Positions 43,955 to 53,916 of a stretch of 64,000 bases of DNA are shown here, in pieces (position 1 is the stretch's first letter; the number at the start of each line of letters is the position of its first letter). A program made the translations under genes and the position numbers. Source of the DNA: Acetobacteroides hydrogenigenes (GTDB lineage: Bacteria; Bacteroidota; Bacteroidia; Bacteroidales; ZOR0009); the NCBI RefSeq assembly GCF_004340205.1, contig NZ_SLWB01000016.1:34694-98693 (forward strand), given 5' to 3'. The notes beneath the pieces were generated by a model. That model did not search any database. It was not told the DNA's origin and saw only the letters and a list, made by a program, of their open reading frames with translations.

Positions 43955-44788
43955 CTAAAGATTAAACAGACGAATCAGCTCGTGAGCCAGCCCATCCTCC
44001 TTATGGTGAAGGGCAACTACGTTAGCAGCCTTCTTTACCTTTTCGGGAGAATTGCCCATTGCCACCCCGTAACCAACCTCGCGGAGCATCTCCACATCGT
44101 TGTAGTTATCGCCAAAGGCAGCTGCATTAGCCGCATCAACACCAAGTGCATCAAGCACCTTATGCATTGCTAGAGCCTTATTGGTTCCCATTGGGGTAAT
44201 CTCTAGGTAGGTATCCTTCGAGCGATAGGCGTTGGCATTGCCCACATGCTCTCGGCGCATGAAATGCTCCAGCTCGCCAACCACGTGTGCATCGCCCATG
44301 CACATAATCTTATGCACGCCAAAGCCATGGCGAGCCCACTTCTCTAGAGTCTTTTCAACAGGAGCAAACTCAGGAGTAACTCGTGTATTATTAATCTCCC
44401 GCTTTGCCCAATAATCCTCGGTTTCCACAAACCACTCATCTTCCCTAAACAGGCTTATGTGAACGTCGGTATCCTTTAAAAAAGAGTATACGTCGTAGGC
44501 CACATCTGTAGAAATTGTCAAGTTCTGAACAACTTCTTTCTTTTCACTATTGTGGAAGATAAGACCGCCGTTGTAGGCGATAATAGGATCGGTAATTTCT
44601 AGTTGTGTGGCCAGATGAGTAATGGCCTTAGGCATTCGTGCCGATATCAGAATAAATGGGATGTTGTAGAGGTTTCGAACCTTTTTGATTGCTTCAACCG
44701 TAAGCGGAGAAAGAACACGATTTTTGTTGAGTAACGTACCGTCAATATCCGAAAGAATAGCCTTGATTGGCTGTAAAGTTTCTGCCAT
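43955..44788 (-). CDS. HAD-superfamily (Cof-type) phosphatase
   Basis: The 277-residue protein has HAD motif I SDIDGTLL (Asp14, Asp16), motif II ISARMP near 53-58, and the C-terminal motif AAFGDNYNDVEMLREVGYGVAMGN near 232-256. The Cof/YbiV-type cap lies between. Such proteins dephosphorylate sugar phosphates or flavin/pyridoxal phosphates; the substrate is open. Single gene between the TPR gene and the U32 gene. Confidence 0.92.
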   Translation of the reverse strand: MAETLQPIKAILSDIDGTLLNKNRVLSPLTVEAIKKVRNLYNIPFILISARMPKAITHLATQLEITDPIIAYNGGLIFHNSEKKEVVQNLTISTDVAYDVYSFLKDTDVHISLFREDEWFVETEDYWAKREINNTRVTPEFAPVEKTLEKWARHGFGVHKIMCMGDAHVVGELEHFMRREHVGNANAYRSKDTYLEITPMGTNKALAMHKVLDALGVDAANAAAFGDNYNDVEMLREVGYGVAMGNSPEKVKKAANVVALHHKEDGLAHELIRLFNL

Positions 44789-44823
44789 TTTGATTTTAGA
44801 AGGAACGCGTGCAAAAGTACGAC

Positions 44824-44853
44824 AAAAAAAAGGGCTCCGAAATTCGGAGCCCT
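44824..44853 (-). terminator. Terminator of the TPR gene
   Basis: AGGGCTCCGA-ATT-TCGGAGCCCT (44831-44853) with a TTTTTTT tract on the minus strand at 44830-44824. Confidence 0.88.
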
Positions 44854-44875
44854 CAGTCTTAATGCCAATTAATAA

Positions 44876-45853
44876 TTATTGACATTTCAAAGCCTTAATG
44901 CGAGCAGAAGCCTGTGCCTTATACTTAGGGTTAGTAGCTGCTTTCTTGTAGTTAGCACAAGCATTGGGAATGTCTTTTTTTGCCTCAGCAACACCGGCAA
45001 GTAGGAAGTAAACCTTTGCCTTTTCAGCTGGGTTCAACGTATACTCTAACGATTTGTTCGCTGCTTTTTCAGCATCGTCCCACTTAGATAGGGTATAGTT
45101 ACAGAATGCTAACTTATAGTAAACCACTTCACTCTGAGGGGCATACTTAAGTGCCGTTTCATAACTCTTTATAGCTTCTTCGTACTTCTTTGCCTTTTCA
45201 TCGTTCGAAGCCTTCTCAAGGAATAGATCACGAGCTTGAGCTGTAGCGTTAGCAACTTCATCAGGCTTATTGGTACGCTTACCTATCTCTATTACCTTGT
45301 CAAAATATACAAGTGCAGAGTCAACGTTTCCTTGCTTACTGTAAACCAAACCTAAGCCAAGTAGGCTATTGGTTGCCTCAGGATTAAGACGAAGGCCCAT
45401 GTTATAGTACTCCTTTGCCTTATCGTAGTTCTTAGCACCCAACTCTTGGTTACCCATAACACGGTAAAGCTGAGGAACAATATTGCCAGCTTTAGTAACT
45501 GTTGCTTGATCGTTGTACTTTTTCCCTACCTCAATAGCATTGTTGAATTCATTTATTGACTCAACCACCTTCTTATCCTTGTAAAGGAGCATACCATTTT
45601 GTAGGTAGCAAGAAGGAAGCAGCTTTACAACGCCATCCTTTACATCATTTGCCTCGTCACCAACCTTTGCAGCAACATCTAACGCTTGATTAAAATTGGT
45701 AATTGCAACAGCAAAGTTCTTTGCATTATAAGCTGCAACACCATCGTTATACAGTTTAGCTGCCTCATCCTTTGTTTGAGCAGATGCATTTACGGCAAAG
45801 AAAAAAGCCATCATGCTCATAATTCCAAAAACTCTCATAATCTTACTTCTCAT
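44876..45853 (-). CDS. Exported tetratricopeptide-repeat protein
   Basis: The 325-residue protein has a signal peptide (about 1-25, ending NASAQ) and five to seven TPR units, recognisable by AAYNAKNFAVAITNFNQALDVA, AKNYDKAKEYYNMGLRLNPEA and KKYEEAIKSYETALKYAPQS. The family scaffolds protein-protein contacts in the periplasm or at the outer membrane. Partner unknown. It has its own terminator and is not in an operon with its neighbours. Confidence 0.9.
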   Translation of the reverse strand: MRSKIMRVFGIMSMMAFFFAVNASAQTKDEAAKLYNDGVAAYNAKNFAVAITNFNQALDVAAKVGDEANDVKDGVVKLLPSCYLQNGMLLYKDKKVVESINEFNNAIEVGKKYNDQATVTKAGNIVPQLYRVMGNQELGAKNYDKAKEYYNMGLRLNPEATNSLLGLGLVYSKQGNVDSALVYFDKVIEIGKRTNKPDEVANATAQARDLFLEKASNDEKAKKYEEAIKSYETALKYAPQSEVVYYKLAFCNYTLSKWDDAEKAANKSLEYTLNPAEKAKVYFLLAGVAEAKKDIPNACANYKKAATNPKYKAQASARIKALKCQ

Positions 45854-45939
45854 AGGTCTATTTCGTTTTTAATTGTTCTCTTTTCACCTTGGCCAACATG
45901 GTTCTGCAAAGAAATGTTAATCCTGTAAATATGCAACAG

Positions 45940-46419
45940 CTACCGCAATTTTTGACGTTTATTTTTAAAAAAATTCACCATCAAGGCCGAACACTCATCC
46001 TTTAATACTCCTCCTTTCACTTCAGTTCTAGGGTGTAACAGCCCTCTTTCAATATTTTGGTAGCCTCGCTTCTCGTCGATGGTGCCATACACGAGTCGTC
46101 CGAGATGCGTCCAGTAGGCGGCAGAAGCACACATTGGGCATGGTTCAACGGTTACGTATAGCGTACATTTGTCCAAGTACTTCCCTCCAATCGTATTTGC
46201 AGCAGCCGTAAGAGCCTGCATCTCCGCATGAGCCGTAGCATCATTCAAGGCTTCGGTAAGGTTGTGCGCTCTGGCAACTATGCGTTCATTTAATACAACA
46301 ATCGCGCCAATCGGCACCTCATCTCTACTTAACGCATAATGCGCCTCTTTTAGTGCCTCTCGCATGAAATGCTCATCTTTTTTCTCGATGTCGGTCATAC
46401 TTAACTCGTTAAAATACAT
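45940..46419 (-). CDS. tadA: tRNA-adenosine deaminase TadA
   Basis: The 159-residue CDA-fold deaminase has the zinc and catalytic motifs HAE at 64-66 and PCPMC (Cys94, Cys97), counted from the 46419 start. TadA converts A34 to inosine in tRNA-Arg(ACG). The ATG at 46398 (MTDIEKKDEHFM) is an equally good start. It is divergent from aspS, sharing a short promoter region. Bacteroidota TadA and the related guanine deaminase look alike, but the internal motifs favour TadA. Confidence 0.9.
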   Translation of the reverse strand: MYFNELSMTDIEKKDEHFMREALKEAHYALSRDEVPIGAIVVLNERIVARAHNLTEALNDATAHAEMQALTAAANTIGGKYLDKCTLYVTVEPCPMCASAAYWTHLGRLVYGTIDEKRGYQNIERGLLHPRTEVKGGVLKDECSALMVNFFKNKRQKLR

Positions 46420-46432
46420 TTTTGAATAGCCG

Positions 46433-46479
46433 CAAATGTATATAATAATTCAGCAATTAAGCGAAAAATTGTACCTTCG
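46433..46479. promoter_or_regulatory. Divergent -7 boxes for tadA and aspS
   Basis: Minus-strand TACATTTG (46440-46433) faces tadA. Plus-strand TACCTTCG (46472-46479), with one mismatch to TAnnTTTG, faces aspS 23 bp ahead of its ATG. Confidence 0.5.
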
Positions 46480-46502
46480 CAACATTTAGAAATTAAGGCA
46501 CT

Positions 46503-48251
46503 ATGTATAGAACACATACATGCGGCGAACTACGCCTTGAAAATGTTGGAACTGAAGTGACCCTAGCAGGATGGGTTCAGCGCGTCCGTAAGTTGGGCGG
46601 AATGACCTTTATTGACCTTAGGGATAGGTATGGAATTACCCAACTTGTTGTCGACGACAACGCCAGCGCTGATGTTGTTGAAACCACCAGTCACCTAGGA
46701 CGAGAGTTTGTGATAAGCACAATCGGGAAAGTTGTTGAACGCGCCAGCAAGAATAGCAAAATAGCCACCGGTGATGTAGAAGTAATAGTCAACAAGATTT
46801 CTGTTCTAAACAAATCTGAAATTCCTCCATTTACCATCGAAGATGATACCGACGGCGGTGATGAAATACGCATGAAGTACCGCTACCTCGACCTGCGCCG
46901 TAATCCACTAAAGAAAGCGCTTGCATTGCGCCACCGCATGGCCCAAGAGGTAAGAAACTACCTGGATGCACAAGGCTTTCTGGAGATCGAAACACCCTAT
47001 CTCATAAAGTCTACTCCCGAAGGTGCTCGCGACTTTGTCGTTCCTTCCCGAATGAACCAAGGAGAATTTTATGCCCTTCCTCAGTCTCCTCAAACCTTTA
47101 AGCAGTTACTTATGGTGGCCGGATACGACCGCTACTTCCAAATCGTGCGCTGCTTTCGCGATGAGGACTTAAGAGCCGACCGCCAACCCGAGTTTACCCA
47201 AATTGACTGCGAAATGTCGTTTGTGGAGCGCAACGACATCCTTAACCTCTTCGAAGGAATGGCCAAGCAGCTCTTCAAGTCCGTTTTAAACATCGAATTT
47301 GAAGGTGAATTCCCCCGCATGAGCTACGCCGATGCCATGAAGTACTACGGCAGCGACAAGCCTGACATCCGCTTCGATATGCGATTTGTTGAAATCACCA
47401 ACGATGCCAAAGGAAAGAACTTCGTAGTTTTCGATTCAGCAGAGTACATTGGTGGAATAGTAGCCAAAGGAGCCGCAGAATATACCCGCAAGCAGCTAGA
47501 CGAACTTACCAAGTTCGTTCAGCGCCCACAAGTTGGAGCCAAAGGGCTGGTTTATATCAAGTATAATGCCGACGGTAGCCTTAAATCGTCTATCGACAAG
47601 TTCTTTAACGAGGCTGAACTTAAGGCTCTAGCCGAAAAGATGAACGCCCAACCAAACGATCTTCTCCTAATCCTCGCTGGAGACAAAAAGAGAACTCTAA
47701 GCGCTCTAAACGATCTTCGCCTCGAAATGGGAACGCAGCTTGGCTTAAGAGATAACTCAACTTTTGCACCTCTCTGGGTAGTAGATTTTCCTCTTTTGGA
47801 ATGGGACGACGAAACACAGCGCTTCTACGCAATGCATCACCCATTCACGTCTCCTAAGATTGAAGACTTGGAACTATTCTCAACCGATCCAGGTCAAGTT
47901 CGCGCCAATGCCTACGATTTTGTTGTAAACGGCGTAGAAATCGGAGGTGGATCAATCCGTATTCACGACTCCAAGATTCAGGAAAAGATGTTCGATGTCC
48001 TAGGATTCACGAAAGATGAGGCTGAAAAACAGTTCGGATTTCTTACCAACGCCTTTAAGTTTGGGGCTCCACCCCACGGTGGTATTGCATTCGGATTCGA
48101 CCGCTGGTGCGCAATTTTTGGAGGTTCAGACTCTATTCGCGACTACATCGCCTTCCCAAAAAACAATTCTGGCCGCGATATGATGATAGATTCACCATCG
48201 ACCATATCAGAAGATCAACTCAAAGAGTTAACACTAAAAATTACCCAATAA
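46503..48251 (+). CDS. aspS: Aspartate-tRNA ligase
   Basis: The 582-residue class II synthetase has the expected N-terminal OB fold ([25 protein letters not shown], about 19-43), the motif 2 [20 protein letters not shown] stretch, a GAD insertion domain in the middle, and the motif 3 [16 protein letters not shown] near 528-543. The bacterial length with GAD domain supports AspS of the discriminating, Asp-specific kind. It attaches aspartate to tRNA-Asp in the cytoplasm. Followed by a strong terminator. Confidence 0.97.
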   Translation: MYRTHTCGELRLENVGTEVTLAGWVQRVRKLGGMTFIDLRDRYGITQLVVDDNASADVVETTSHLGREFVISTIGKVVERASKNSKIATGDVEVIVNKISVLNKSEIPPFTIEDDTDGGDEIRMKYRYLDLRRNPLKKALALRHRMAQEVRNYLDAQGFLEIETPYLIKSTPEGARDFVVPSRMNQGEFYALPQSPQTFKQLLMVAGYDRYFQIVRCFRDEDLRADRQPEFTQIDCEMSFVERNDILNLFEGMAKQLFKSVLNIEFEGEFPRMSYADAMKYYGSDKPDIRFDMRFVEITNDAKGKNFVVFDSAEYIGGIVAKGAAEYTRKQLDELTKFVQRPQVGAKGLVYIKYNADGSLKSSIDKFFNEAELKALAEKMNAQPNDLLLILAGDKKRTLSALNDLRLEMGTQLGLRDNSTFAPLWVVDFPLLEWDDETQRFYAMHHPFTSPKIEDLELFSTDPGQVRANAYDFVVNGVEIGGGSIRIHDSKIQEKMFDVLGFTKDEAEKQFGFLTNAFKFGAPPHGGIAFGFDRWCAIFGGSDSIRDYIAFPKNNSGRDMMIDSPSTISEDQLKELTLKITQ

Positions 48252-48256
48252 ATATC

Positions 48257-48287
48257 AAAAGGGCTTCGATTAACGAAGCCCTTTTTT
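48257..48287 (+). terminator. Terminator of aspS
   Basis: AAAAGGGCTTCG / CGAAGCCCTTTT (48257-48268, 48274-48285) followed by TT. Confidence 0.9.
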
Positions 48288-48300
48288 ATTGACAAAAAAC

Positions 48301-48334
48301 AAGCAGGGGGTGTAAATTAATACACCCCCTGCTT
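48301..48334 (-). terminator. Terminator of the exbBDD cluster
   Basis: 14-bp perfect stem AAGCAGGGGGTGTA (48301-48314) and its complement (48321-48334), with GTTTTTTGTC following on the minus strand. Confidence 0.85.
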
Positions 48335-48351
48335 TATAGGTTTTGTAAGAT

Positions 48352-48834
48352 TTATTCTGCTAAAGCAATACTTTCAACCTTACGTGCAATATACATAATC
48401 TTTAAAGCACTAGCCTTTCTAAGCTCCTGCTTTACGTCAGTAACCATACCCATTCTTGCTTCTTCGTCAATCTTAAGCGCAACTGTCATGAAGCCCTTAT
48501 CAGCCTCATCAAGTTTTTCACGCTCCGATGAAATAAAGTCACGAATATCTTCAGGTGTTCTGAATGAATCGTTTAGCTGAATACGAGCATCAGTACCATA
48601 GATAGCCTGAAACTCGCGATTTGGGGTACCAATAAAGACAAAGCTCGTAAGCGATTTCTTTTCCAATTTGGCAACCTCAGTTGCAGCTGGCAACTTTACT
48701 TTTACGTTAAGTTTTTGCTCCCTCATAGTAGTGGTAACCATGAAGAAGAAAAGAAGCATAAACACGATATCAGGTAACGACGCTGTCGATAGGGCGGGCA
48801 TACCACCCTTTCCTTTTCTTGAAAATTTTGCCAT
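48352..48834 (-). CDS. ExbD/TolR-family biopolymer transport protein 2
   Basis: The 160-residue protein has an N-terminal cytoplasmic tail, one membrane helix (about 20-40, LPDIVFMLLFFFMVTTTM with the conserved proton-path Asp near 22), and a periplasmic domain. It is the second of two ExbD genes in tandem after the exbB and membrane-protein genes. It would couple the proton motive force to TonB-dependent transport. The start is 2 bp downstream of exbD1's stop. Confidence 0.93.
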   Translation of the reverse strand: MAKFSRKGKGGMPALSTASLPDIVFMLLFFFMVTTTMREQKLNVKVKLPAATEVAKLEKKSLTSFVFIGTPNREFQAIYGTDARIQLNDSFRTPEDIRDFISSEREKLDEADKGFMTVALKIDEEARMGMVTDVKQELRKASALKIMYIARKVESIALAE

Positions 48835-48836
48835 CG

Positions 48837-49415
48837 TTATTTTACTCCTGCAGCGTTACGTGGGTTAGCCTCAGATATTTGCTGAGGATACATCTTCTTA
48901 ATCGCTTCCTGTTCATCTTCAGAAAGAAGATCAAACTTCTTTCCAAATTTTTCTTGAGAAGCCTTTTCGCGGAGAACATTGTAGGCTGCAACAATCTCGT
49001 TTTGTACCTCCATGTACATTTTGTAAGAGGTACCACGGTCATTCTGCAACGATATTACCCCCTTCGAAACCTCAACGTTACCAATTCCTGGTATGTTTTT
49101 AACAGTACGTTCCGAAAAAGAAAGGTTGTTCTGAGGATTTTCAACGAACTCCATAACTTTCTCCCTAAGTTGGATAACATCCATACGCTGTCCGTTCACC
49201 ATCAACCAGTCGCGACCGTTGACTAGAACCATTAACACGTTCCTTTGATTTACCTCTTGGTCAGTAGCTTTTTGCTCCTGAGTCCATGGGGGAAGACGTC
49301 TTTGCAGACCTGCATCCGAGTTCATGGTTGTTGTTACCAAGAAGAAGATAAGCAAAAGGAAGGCGATGTCAGCCATAGAACCTGCGTTAACTTCAGGCGT
49401 AGCTCTTCCTGCCAT
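48837..49415 (-). CDS. ExbD/TolR-family biopolymer transport protein 1
   Basis: The 192-residue protein begins MAGRATPEVNAGSMADIAFLLLIFFLVTTTM with the single helix and conserved Asp near 16. The periplasmic domain is longer than in paralog 2. The two ExbDs may form a heteromeric stator unit with the ExbB encoded upstream. The two-ExbD arrangement is typical for Bacteroidota. Confidence 0.94.
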   Translation of the reverse strand: MAGRATPEVNAGSMADIAFLLLIFFLVTTTMNSDAGLQRRLPPWTQEQKATDQEVNQRNVLMVLVNGRDWLMVNGQRMDVIQLREKVMEFVENPQNNLSFSERTVKNIPGIGNVEVSKGVISLQNDRGTSYKMYMEVQNEIVAAYNVLREKASQEKFGKKFDLLSEDEQEAIKKMYPQQISEANPRNAAGVK

Positions 49416-49449
49416 ATTTTTATCTTTTTATCACCCGAAGGCGAATGTT

Positions 49450-49908
49450 CTAACGTTTAAAAAAGTCTCTAAGCTCAGTAAATAGCATTCCAATAATAGA
49501 AATACCGAAAAGTGTGTAGGTTAGATAAAGACCAGTATCTGTCCACTTTAGGGTAGTTGTATCCTTATTGTAAATATCTGCTACTTCCTTAGAAGTAAAG
49601 TTAAGAGGAGCGTCAGAAGAAAGCATGTACGAAATGACAGCAATAACAACCAAACCTCCAATTCCTACTAAGGCCATTTTAAGGTTAGAAGGATCGATGA
49701 TAACATTAATAACAGAGAAGACAAGAACAAGTCCTAGCGCTAGGAATGCCAACACATATGCAAACGAAAGGTATGGACCTGCAGCTGCAATGTTTTGTGC
49801 ACTTCTATCACTTGTCCCATCCAATCCCATAAAAAACATTACCGTGAATACAATTGCTAATACGTAAGCAATGTACAGGAATGCTTTTGTAAATTTAGTT
49901 ATGGTCAT
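49450..49908 (-). CDS. Four-helix membrane protein of the ExbBD cluster
   Basis: The 152-residue protein has four predicted helices (about 7-27, 45-65, 76-97, 125-145) and short loops. This protein type consistently lies between ExbB and the ExbD pair in Bacteroidota TonB-energising clusters, but its role is unknown. It starts 7 bp after exbB and ends 34 bp before exbD1, so all four genes form an operon. Confidence 0.8.
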   Translation of the reverse strand: MTITKFTKAFLYIAYVLAIVFTVMFFMGLDGTSDRSAQNIAAAGPYLSFAYVLAFLALGLVLVFSVINVIIDPSNLKMALVGIGGLVVIAVISYMLSSDAPLNFTSKEVADIYNKDTTTLKWTDTGLYLTYTLFGISIIGMLFTELRDFFKR

Positions 49909-49915
49909 GGTTTAA

Positions 49916-50710
49916 TTACTTTTTAAGGTTGTACTTAACAAGAATGTCGATTAGAGAAATAGAAGCATCTTCCATATCCATAACTAGAGAGTCAATTTTA
50001 GAAACTAGGTAGTTGTAGAATACTTGAAGAATCATAGCCACGATAAGACCAGTTACAGTTGTGATAAGAGCGATCTTGATACCACCAGCCACAAGAGTTG
50101 GGTCGATATCACCAGCTTTTTCGATGTTATCGAATGCCACGATCATACCTACTACTGTACCCAAGAATCCTAACATAGGAGCGATAGCGATGAAAAGAGA
50201 AATCCAAGTAAGACCGCTTTCCATTTGAGACATTTGAACGCCACCATAAGATACTACAGACTTTTCTACAACTTCAACACCTTCGCTAGAGCGATCTAGA
50301 CCTTGGTAGAAGATAGAAGCAACAGGTCCACGAGTGTTACGGCAAACCTCCTTAGCAGCCTCAACACCACCTTGGTTAAGTGCATCTTCAATACCTTGAA
50401 GAAGCTTCTTGGTGTTGGTTGTAGCCATGTTTAAGTAAATAATTCTTTCGATTGCAATAGCCAAACCGAAAATCAAGCAAAGAAGGATTGGAGCCATGTA
50501 AAGAGGACCACCTTCAATAAACTTAGTCTTGATTTGCTGGTGTACAGCAGTTTCAGCTTCAGCAGCGGCAGGTGCTTGATCACCAGCAGCAGCAGTGTCT
50601 ACTTGAGTAGTAGCTGCGGTATCGGTCTTAGCCGAGTCAGTTTGAGCAAATGCAGTAGATGCGAAAGAAAGCATCCCAATCACTGCGAACATTGCAAAAA
50701 TTTTTTTCAT
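49916..50710 (-). CDS. MotA/TolQ/ExbB-family proton channel protein
   Basis: The 264-residue protein has a signal-like N-terminus (about 1-22), then an unusual threonine/alanine/aspartate-rich stretch (about 23-58, TDSAKTDTAATTQVDTAAAG). Three ExbB helices follow (about 72-95, 165-190, 210-240) with the conserved LTWISLFIAIAPMLGFLGTVVGMI pore region. It heads the ExbB-membrane protein-ExbD-ExbD operon that powers outer-membrane TonB transporters such as SusC-type proteins. Confidence 0.94.
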   Translation of the reverse strand: MKKIFAMFAVIGMLSFASTAFAQTDSAKTDTAATTQVDTAAAGDQAPAAAEAETAVHQQIKTKFIEGGPLYMAPILLCLIFGLAIAIERIIYLNMATTNTKKLLQGIEDALNQGGVEAAKEVCRNTRGPVASIFYQGLDRSSEGVEVVEKSVVSYGGVQMSQMESGLTWISLFIAIAPMLGFLGTVVGMIVAFDNIEKAGDIDPTLVAGGIKIALITTVTGLIVAMILQVFYNYLVSKIDSLVMDMEDASISLIDILVKYNLKK

Positions 50711-50770
50711 TGTCGTTGTCGATTAGTTTTAAATAAAAGAACAATTGTGGTTAATTTTCTCTTTCGAGAG

Positions 50771-50858
50771 CGGAGAGAAAGGGATTCGAACCCTTGAACC
50801 ACTTTTGGCGGTTACACACTTTCCAGGCGTGCGCCTTCGACCACTCGGCCATCTCTCC
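50771..50858 (-). tRNA. tRNA-Ser, anticodon GGA
   Basis: The 88-nt sequence folds as a type II tRNA with acceptor stem GGAGAGA/TCTCTCC, a long variable arm, and anticodon GGA in the CTGGAAA loop. The GTTCGAATCCC T-arm is intact. The 3' CCA is not encoded. It reads UCC/UCU serine codons. Confidence 0.96.
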
Positions 50859-50903
50859 TCGCTGCTTTAGCACCGCAAATTAGTAAAAAAAAAACTAAAT
50901 ATC

Positions 50904-51935
50904 CTAGTTCTGCCCCATTTCTCCAGCCAAGGAGTTTTCAAATTGAGTTTTTACCTCATTTACAGTATAATTCTGTCCAAATAGGAACATCAATTTCACG
51001 ATTGCCGCTTCAAATGTAATATCCAACCCTGTTATTACGCCCATCCTTTTTAGCAACAAACCCGTTTCGTAGCTTTCCATATTTACAGCCCCCCCTCGAC
51101 ATTGAGTAACGTTAACAACTACCAATCCCCGTTTAATAGCAGCATCTAACTCATCAATGAACCAAGGATAGGTTGGCGCATTGCCAGAGCCAAACGTTTC
51201 CAGAACGACCCCTTTTATCCCCTTAATGTTTAGAACCGAGTTAACCACGCTTTGGCTAATTCCTGGAAATAACGTTAGGGAAGCGACATTGGTATCTAAT
51301 TTTGTATTAAATACCACATTCTGGCTGAAATCTACCTGCCGCACGTATGGCAAATGGTACTGTACGTCGATTCCTGCGACAGCCAACGCTGGGTAGTTTT
51401 CACTTCTAAACGCATTGAAGGTATGTGCATTATACTTAAAAGTACGATTACCTCTGTAAAGATGATTATTAAATAATACGCAAACTTCTGGAATTAGCGG
51501 TTTCCCTTCTTTATAGGCAGCAGCAACTTCAACCGCCGAAAGCAGGTTTTCCCTTCCATCGGTCCTTATCTCGCCAATAGGCAGCTGGCTTCCTGTAAGA
51601 ATTATGGGCTTGGTAAGATTTTGAATCATGAAGCTAAGCGCCGAAGCCGTATACGACATGGTATCGGTTCCGTGCAAGATTACAAAACCATCGTACTTTT
51701 TGTAGTTTGCCTTAATAATCTCAGCAATACTTTTCCAAAACTCGGGCTGAATATTAGAAGAATCAACAGGAGGATCGTACGATATGGTATTAATCGCAAA
51801 ATGGAACTTACTAAGTTCAGGAACTTCCTCCTGTATCTGCTTAAAGTTAAATGGAACCAGCGAACCGGTTTCAAGATCTCGCTTCATACCAATTGTTCCA
51901 CCCGTATAAATTACGAGTATAGCAGTACCTCTCAT
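50904..51935 (-). CDS. ansA: Type I L-asparaginase
   Basis: The 343-residue cytoplasmic enzyme has the two active-site motifs of asparaginase: TGGTIGM (residues 11-17, nucleophile Thr14) and HGTDTMS (Thr90-Asp91). No signal peptide, so it is the low-affinity housekeeping type I. It converts asparagine to aspartate and ammonia. Its start lies 3 bp downstream of the tatD stop, so both are in one operon with dprA further upstream. Confidence 0.95.
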   Translation of the reverse strand: MRGTAILVIYTGGTIGMKRDLETGSLVPFNFKQIQEEVPELSKFHFAINTISYDPPVDSSNIQPEFWKSIAEIIKANYKKYDGFVILHGTDTMSYTASALSFMIQNLTKPIILTGSQLPIGEIRTDGRENLLSAVEVAAAYKEGKPLIPEVCVLFNNHLYRGNRTFKYNAHTFNAFRSENYPALAVAGIDVQYHLPYVRQVDFSQNVVFNTKLDTNVASLTLFPGISQSVVNSVLNIKGIKGVVLETFGSGNAPTYPWFIDELDAAIKRGLVVVNVTQCRGGAVNMESYETGLLLKRMGVITGLDITFEAAIVKLMFLFGQNYTVNEVKTQFENSLAGEMGQN

Positions 51936-51938
51936 AGC

Positions 51939-52712
51939 TTAAATTTTGAAGATGCTTTTAGCATTTGTAGTAGTTGCTCCCGCTACATCGCTAACCGTCA
52001 CACTCTTAATTTGAGCCAACTTTGCTGCTATTAATGGGACGAACGATGGCACATTACGTTTCCCCCTATACGGAGTTGGCGCAAGATATGGAGAATCGGT
52101 TTCTAAAACAATACGTTCTAAAGGAATTTCTTTTACCACATTTGCCAAACCAGAATTCTTAAAGGTGACAATTCCCCCGATTCCAACATAAAACTCGCCT
52201 AACGTTTTAATCGTATTGTATGTATCGATATTGCCTGTAAATGCATGAAAAACTCCAAATATAGGTTGCCCTTTATAGCCCATCAAGACATCAAAAATTT
52301 CGGGGAAAGCTTCTCTTGAATGGATAACCAAAGGAAGATTATGCTTAAGTGCAAGTTGAATCTGGTAGTCAAAAGCTTCTAGCTGCTGGCGCTTATAATC
52401 AGTAGACCAATATAAGTCAATGCCCACCTCTCCTATTCCGTATACCTTTTTGCTTTTAAGATATTGCTCGACTATCGTCAGTTCTTCACGGTATGAATCA
52501 TCTACCGATGTAGGATGAAGCCCTATGAGAGGATAGCAGCTTGATTCTTCGTCGGCTAACGCAAACAGTTTCCCATGACTTTGGCTATCAATTGCGGGCA
52601 AAATAATCGCATCTACGTTCTCTCGTTTTGCGGCTTTAAGTTCGGCCGAGTAGTCATCTTTAAACTCTTCAGCATATAAATGGCAATGCGTATCTATAAA
52701 ATTCATTCTCAC
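51939..52712 (-). CDS. tatD: TatD-family metal-dependent hydrolase
   Basis: The 257-residue TIM-barrel hydrolase begins MRMNFIDTHCHLYAEEF with the HxH metal site; the other ligands are Glu in GEVGIDLYW and the His and Asp in VIHSREAF and LETDSPYLAP. Members are 3'-5' DNases/RNases linked to DNA repair or D-aminoacyl hydrolysis. It starts 54 bp after dprA ends. Confidence 0.92.
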   Translation of the reverse strand: MRMNFIDTHCHLYAEEFKDDYSAELKAAKRENVDAIILPAIDSQSHGKLFALADEESSCYPLIGLHPTSVDDSYREELTIVEQYLKSKKVYGIGEVGIDLYWSTDYKRQQLEAFDYQIQLALKHNLPLVIHSREAFPEIFDVLMGYKGQPIFGVFHAFTGNIDTYNTIKTLGEFYVGIGGIVTFKNSGLANVVKEIPLERIVLETDSPYLAPTPYRGKRNVPSFVPLIAAKLAQIKSVTVSDVAGATTTNAKSIFKI

Positions 52713-52766
52713 TATTTCTGATTGTACATTAGCCTAAAAACATTCGGGCAAATGTACGAAAAACCA

Positions 52767-53903
52767 TTACTGAGGGAAATATGACTTAGATAATGCATAC
52801 GCCTTCCCTGGTAAACTTTTTACAATACCATCAAACTCCATTGTAAGAAGAATTGCCGAAGTCGAAGGCATTGACAACCCGCTACTATATGCAATGGTGT
52901 CGATGCTTTCTTTTTCAACGTTTCTAAGAATATCTACAATTTTCTGTTCCTCCTTACTTAGATCTCTAAAAATGGTAAGCTGTTGCGAAGCATTTCCCTT
53001 TACAGAAACAGATTGCCAGTTTAGGGCATTCTCAATATCTTCTGCACTTTCTACAAGAGCTGCCTTGTTCATTTTAATTAGGGCATTACAGCCCTGCGAA
53101 TATTTATCGCTTGTACGACCCGGACATGCAAGCACATCGCGATTATACGAGCAGGCTATATCGGCAGTAACCAATGCTCCCCCTTTTATGGCAGACTCAA
53201 CCACAATTGTAGCATCGGCAAGCCCTGCAATTATTCTATTGCGTCTAAGAAAGTTATTACGTTCAGGCTGAGTTCCTGTAATAAAATCGGTAACAAGGGC
53301 TCCGTTACCTAGCATCTCTTTTGCCAGTTCTCGATTTGCAGACGGATAAATCATGTCTAAACCATGCGCTAGTACTCCTACGGTAGGGAAACCGCTCTTT
53401 ATGGCATTCCGATGAGCAGCTGCATCTATTCCATGTGCTAATCCGCTTACAACAAGCACCGAATGACCTTTCTGAGCCAAGCCTCTAAGTAGTTCCTCGC
53501 AATGTCGCTTGCCATAGTCACTCGCGCTCCGAGTTCCTACCACTGCAAGCACTTTTTGGTGAGACAATGACGCGCTACCTTTATAGTACAAAAGAATTGG
53601 AGAATCTTCGCACTGTTTTAACCTTTCGGGATAATCAGGGTCAGTATAATAGAACGGTGTAATACCATACTTATTAAGAAACTCAATTTCCCTTTCTGCT
53701 CTATCTAGTACTCTTTGGTTGTACACCTCACGTGCAATTATCTCTCCCACACCTGGTATTTTCAGCAAAGCCTTCTTGGGCTGATTAAAAACCTCACCAA
53801 TTCCTCCACAATAAGCAATTAGCTTTTTGGCCGTAATACTTCCAATATGAGGAATGATCTCGAGCGCTATCTTATATTTTAGTAAAGGATCAGATATGCA
53901 CAT
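52767..53903 (-). CDS. dprA: DNA-processing protein DprA
   Basis: The 378-residue protein has an N-terminal HhH region (IPGVGEIIAREVYNQ), the Rossmann-fold DprA core with AVVGTRSASDYGKRHCEELLRGLAQKGHSVLVVSGLAHGIDAAAH (about 120-170), and a C-terminal winged helix (LSKEEQKIVDILRNV). It loads RecA on incoming single-stranded DNA during transformation. In Bacteroidota dprA is near-universal even without demonstrated competence. It is in an operon with tatD and ansA. Confidence 0.95.
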   Translation of the reverse strand: MCISDPLLKYKIALEIIPHIGSITAKKLIAYCGGIGEVFNQPKKALLKIPGVGEIIAREVYNQRVLDRAEREIEFLNKYGITPFYYTDPDYPERLKQCEDSPILLYYKGSASLSHQKVLAVVGTRSASDYGKRHCEELLRGLAQKGHSVLVVSGLAHGIDAAAHRNAIKSGFPTVGVLAHGLDMIYPSANRELAKEMLGNGALVTDFITGTQPERNNFLRRNRIIAGLADATIVVESAIKGGALVTADIACSYNRDVLACPGRTSDKYSQGCNALIKMNKAALVESAEDIENALNWQSVSVKGNASQQLTIFRDLSKEEQKIVDILRNVEKESIDTIAYSSGLSMPSTSAILLTMEFDGIVKSLPGKAYALSKSYFPQ

Positions 53904-53916
53904 AGAAAAAGGTAAA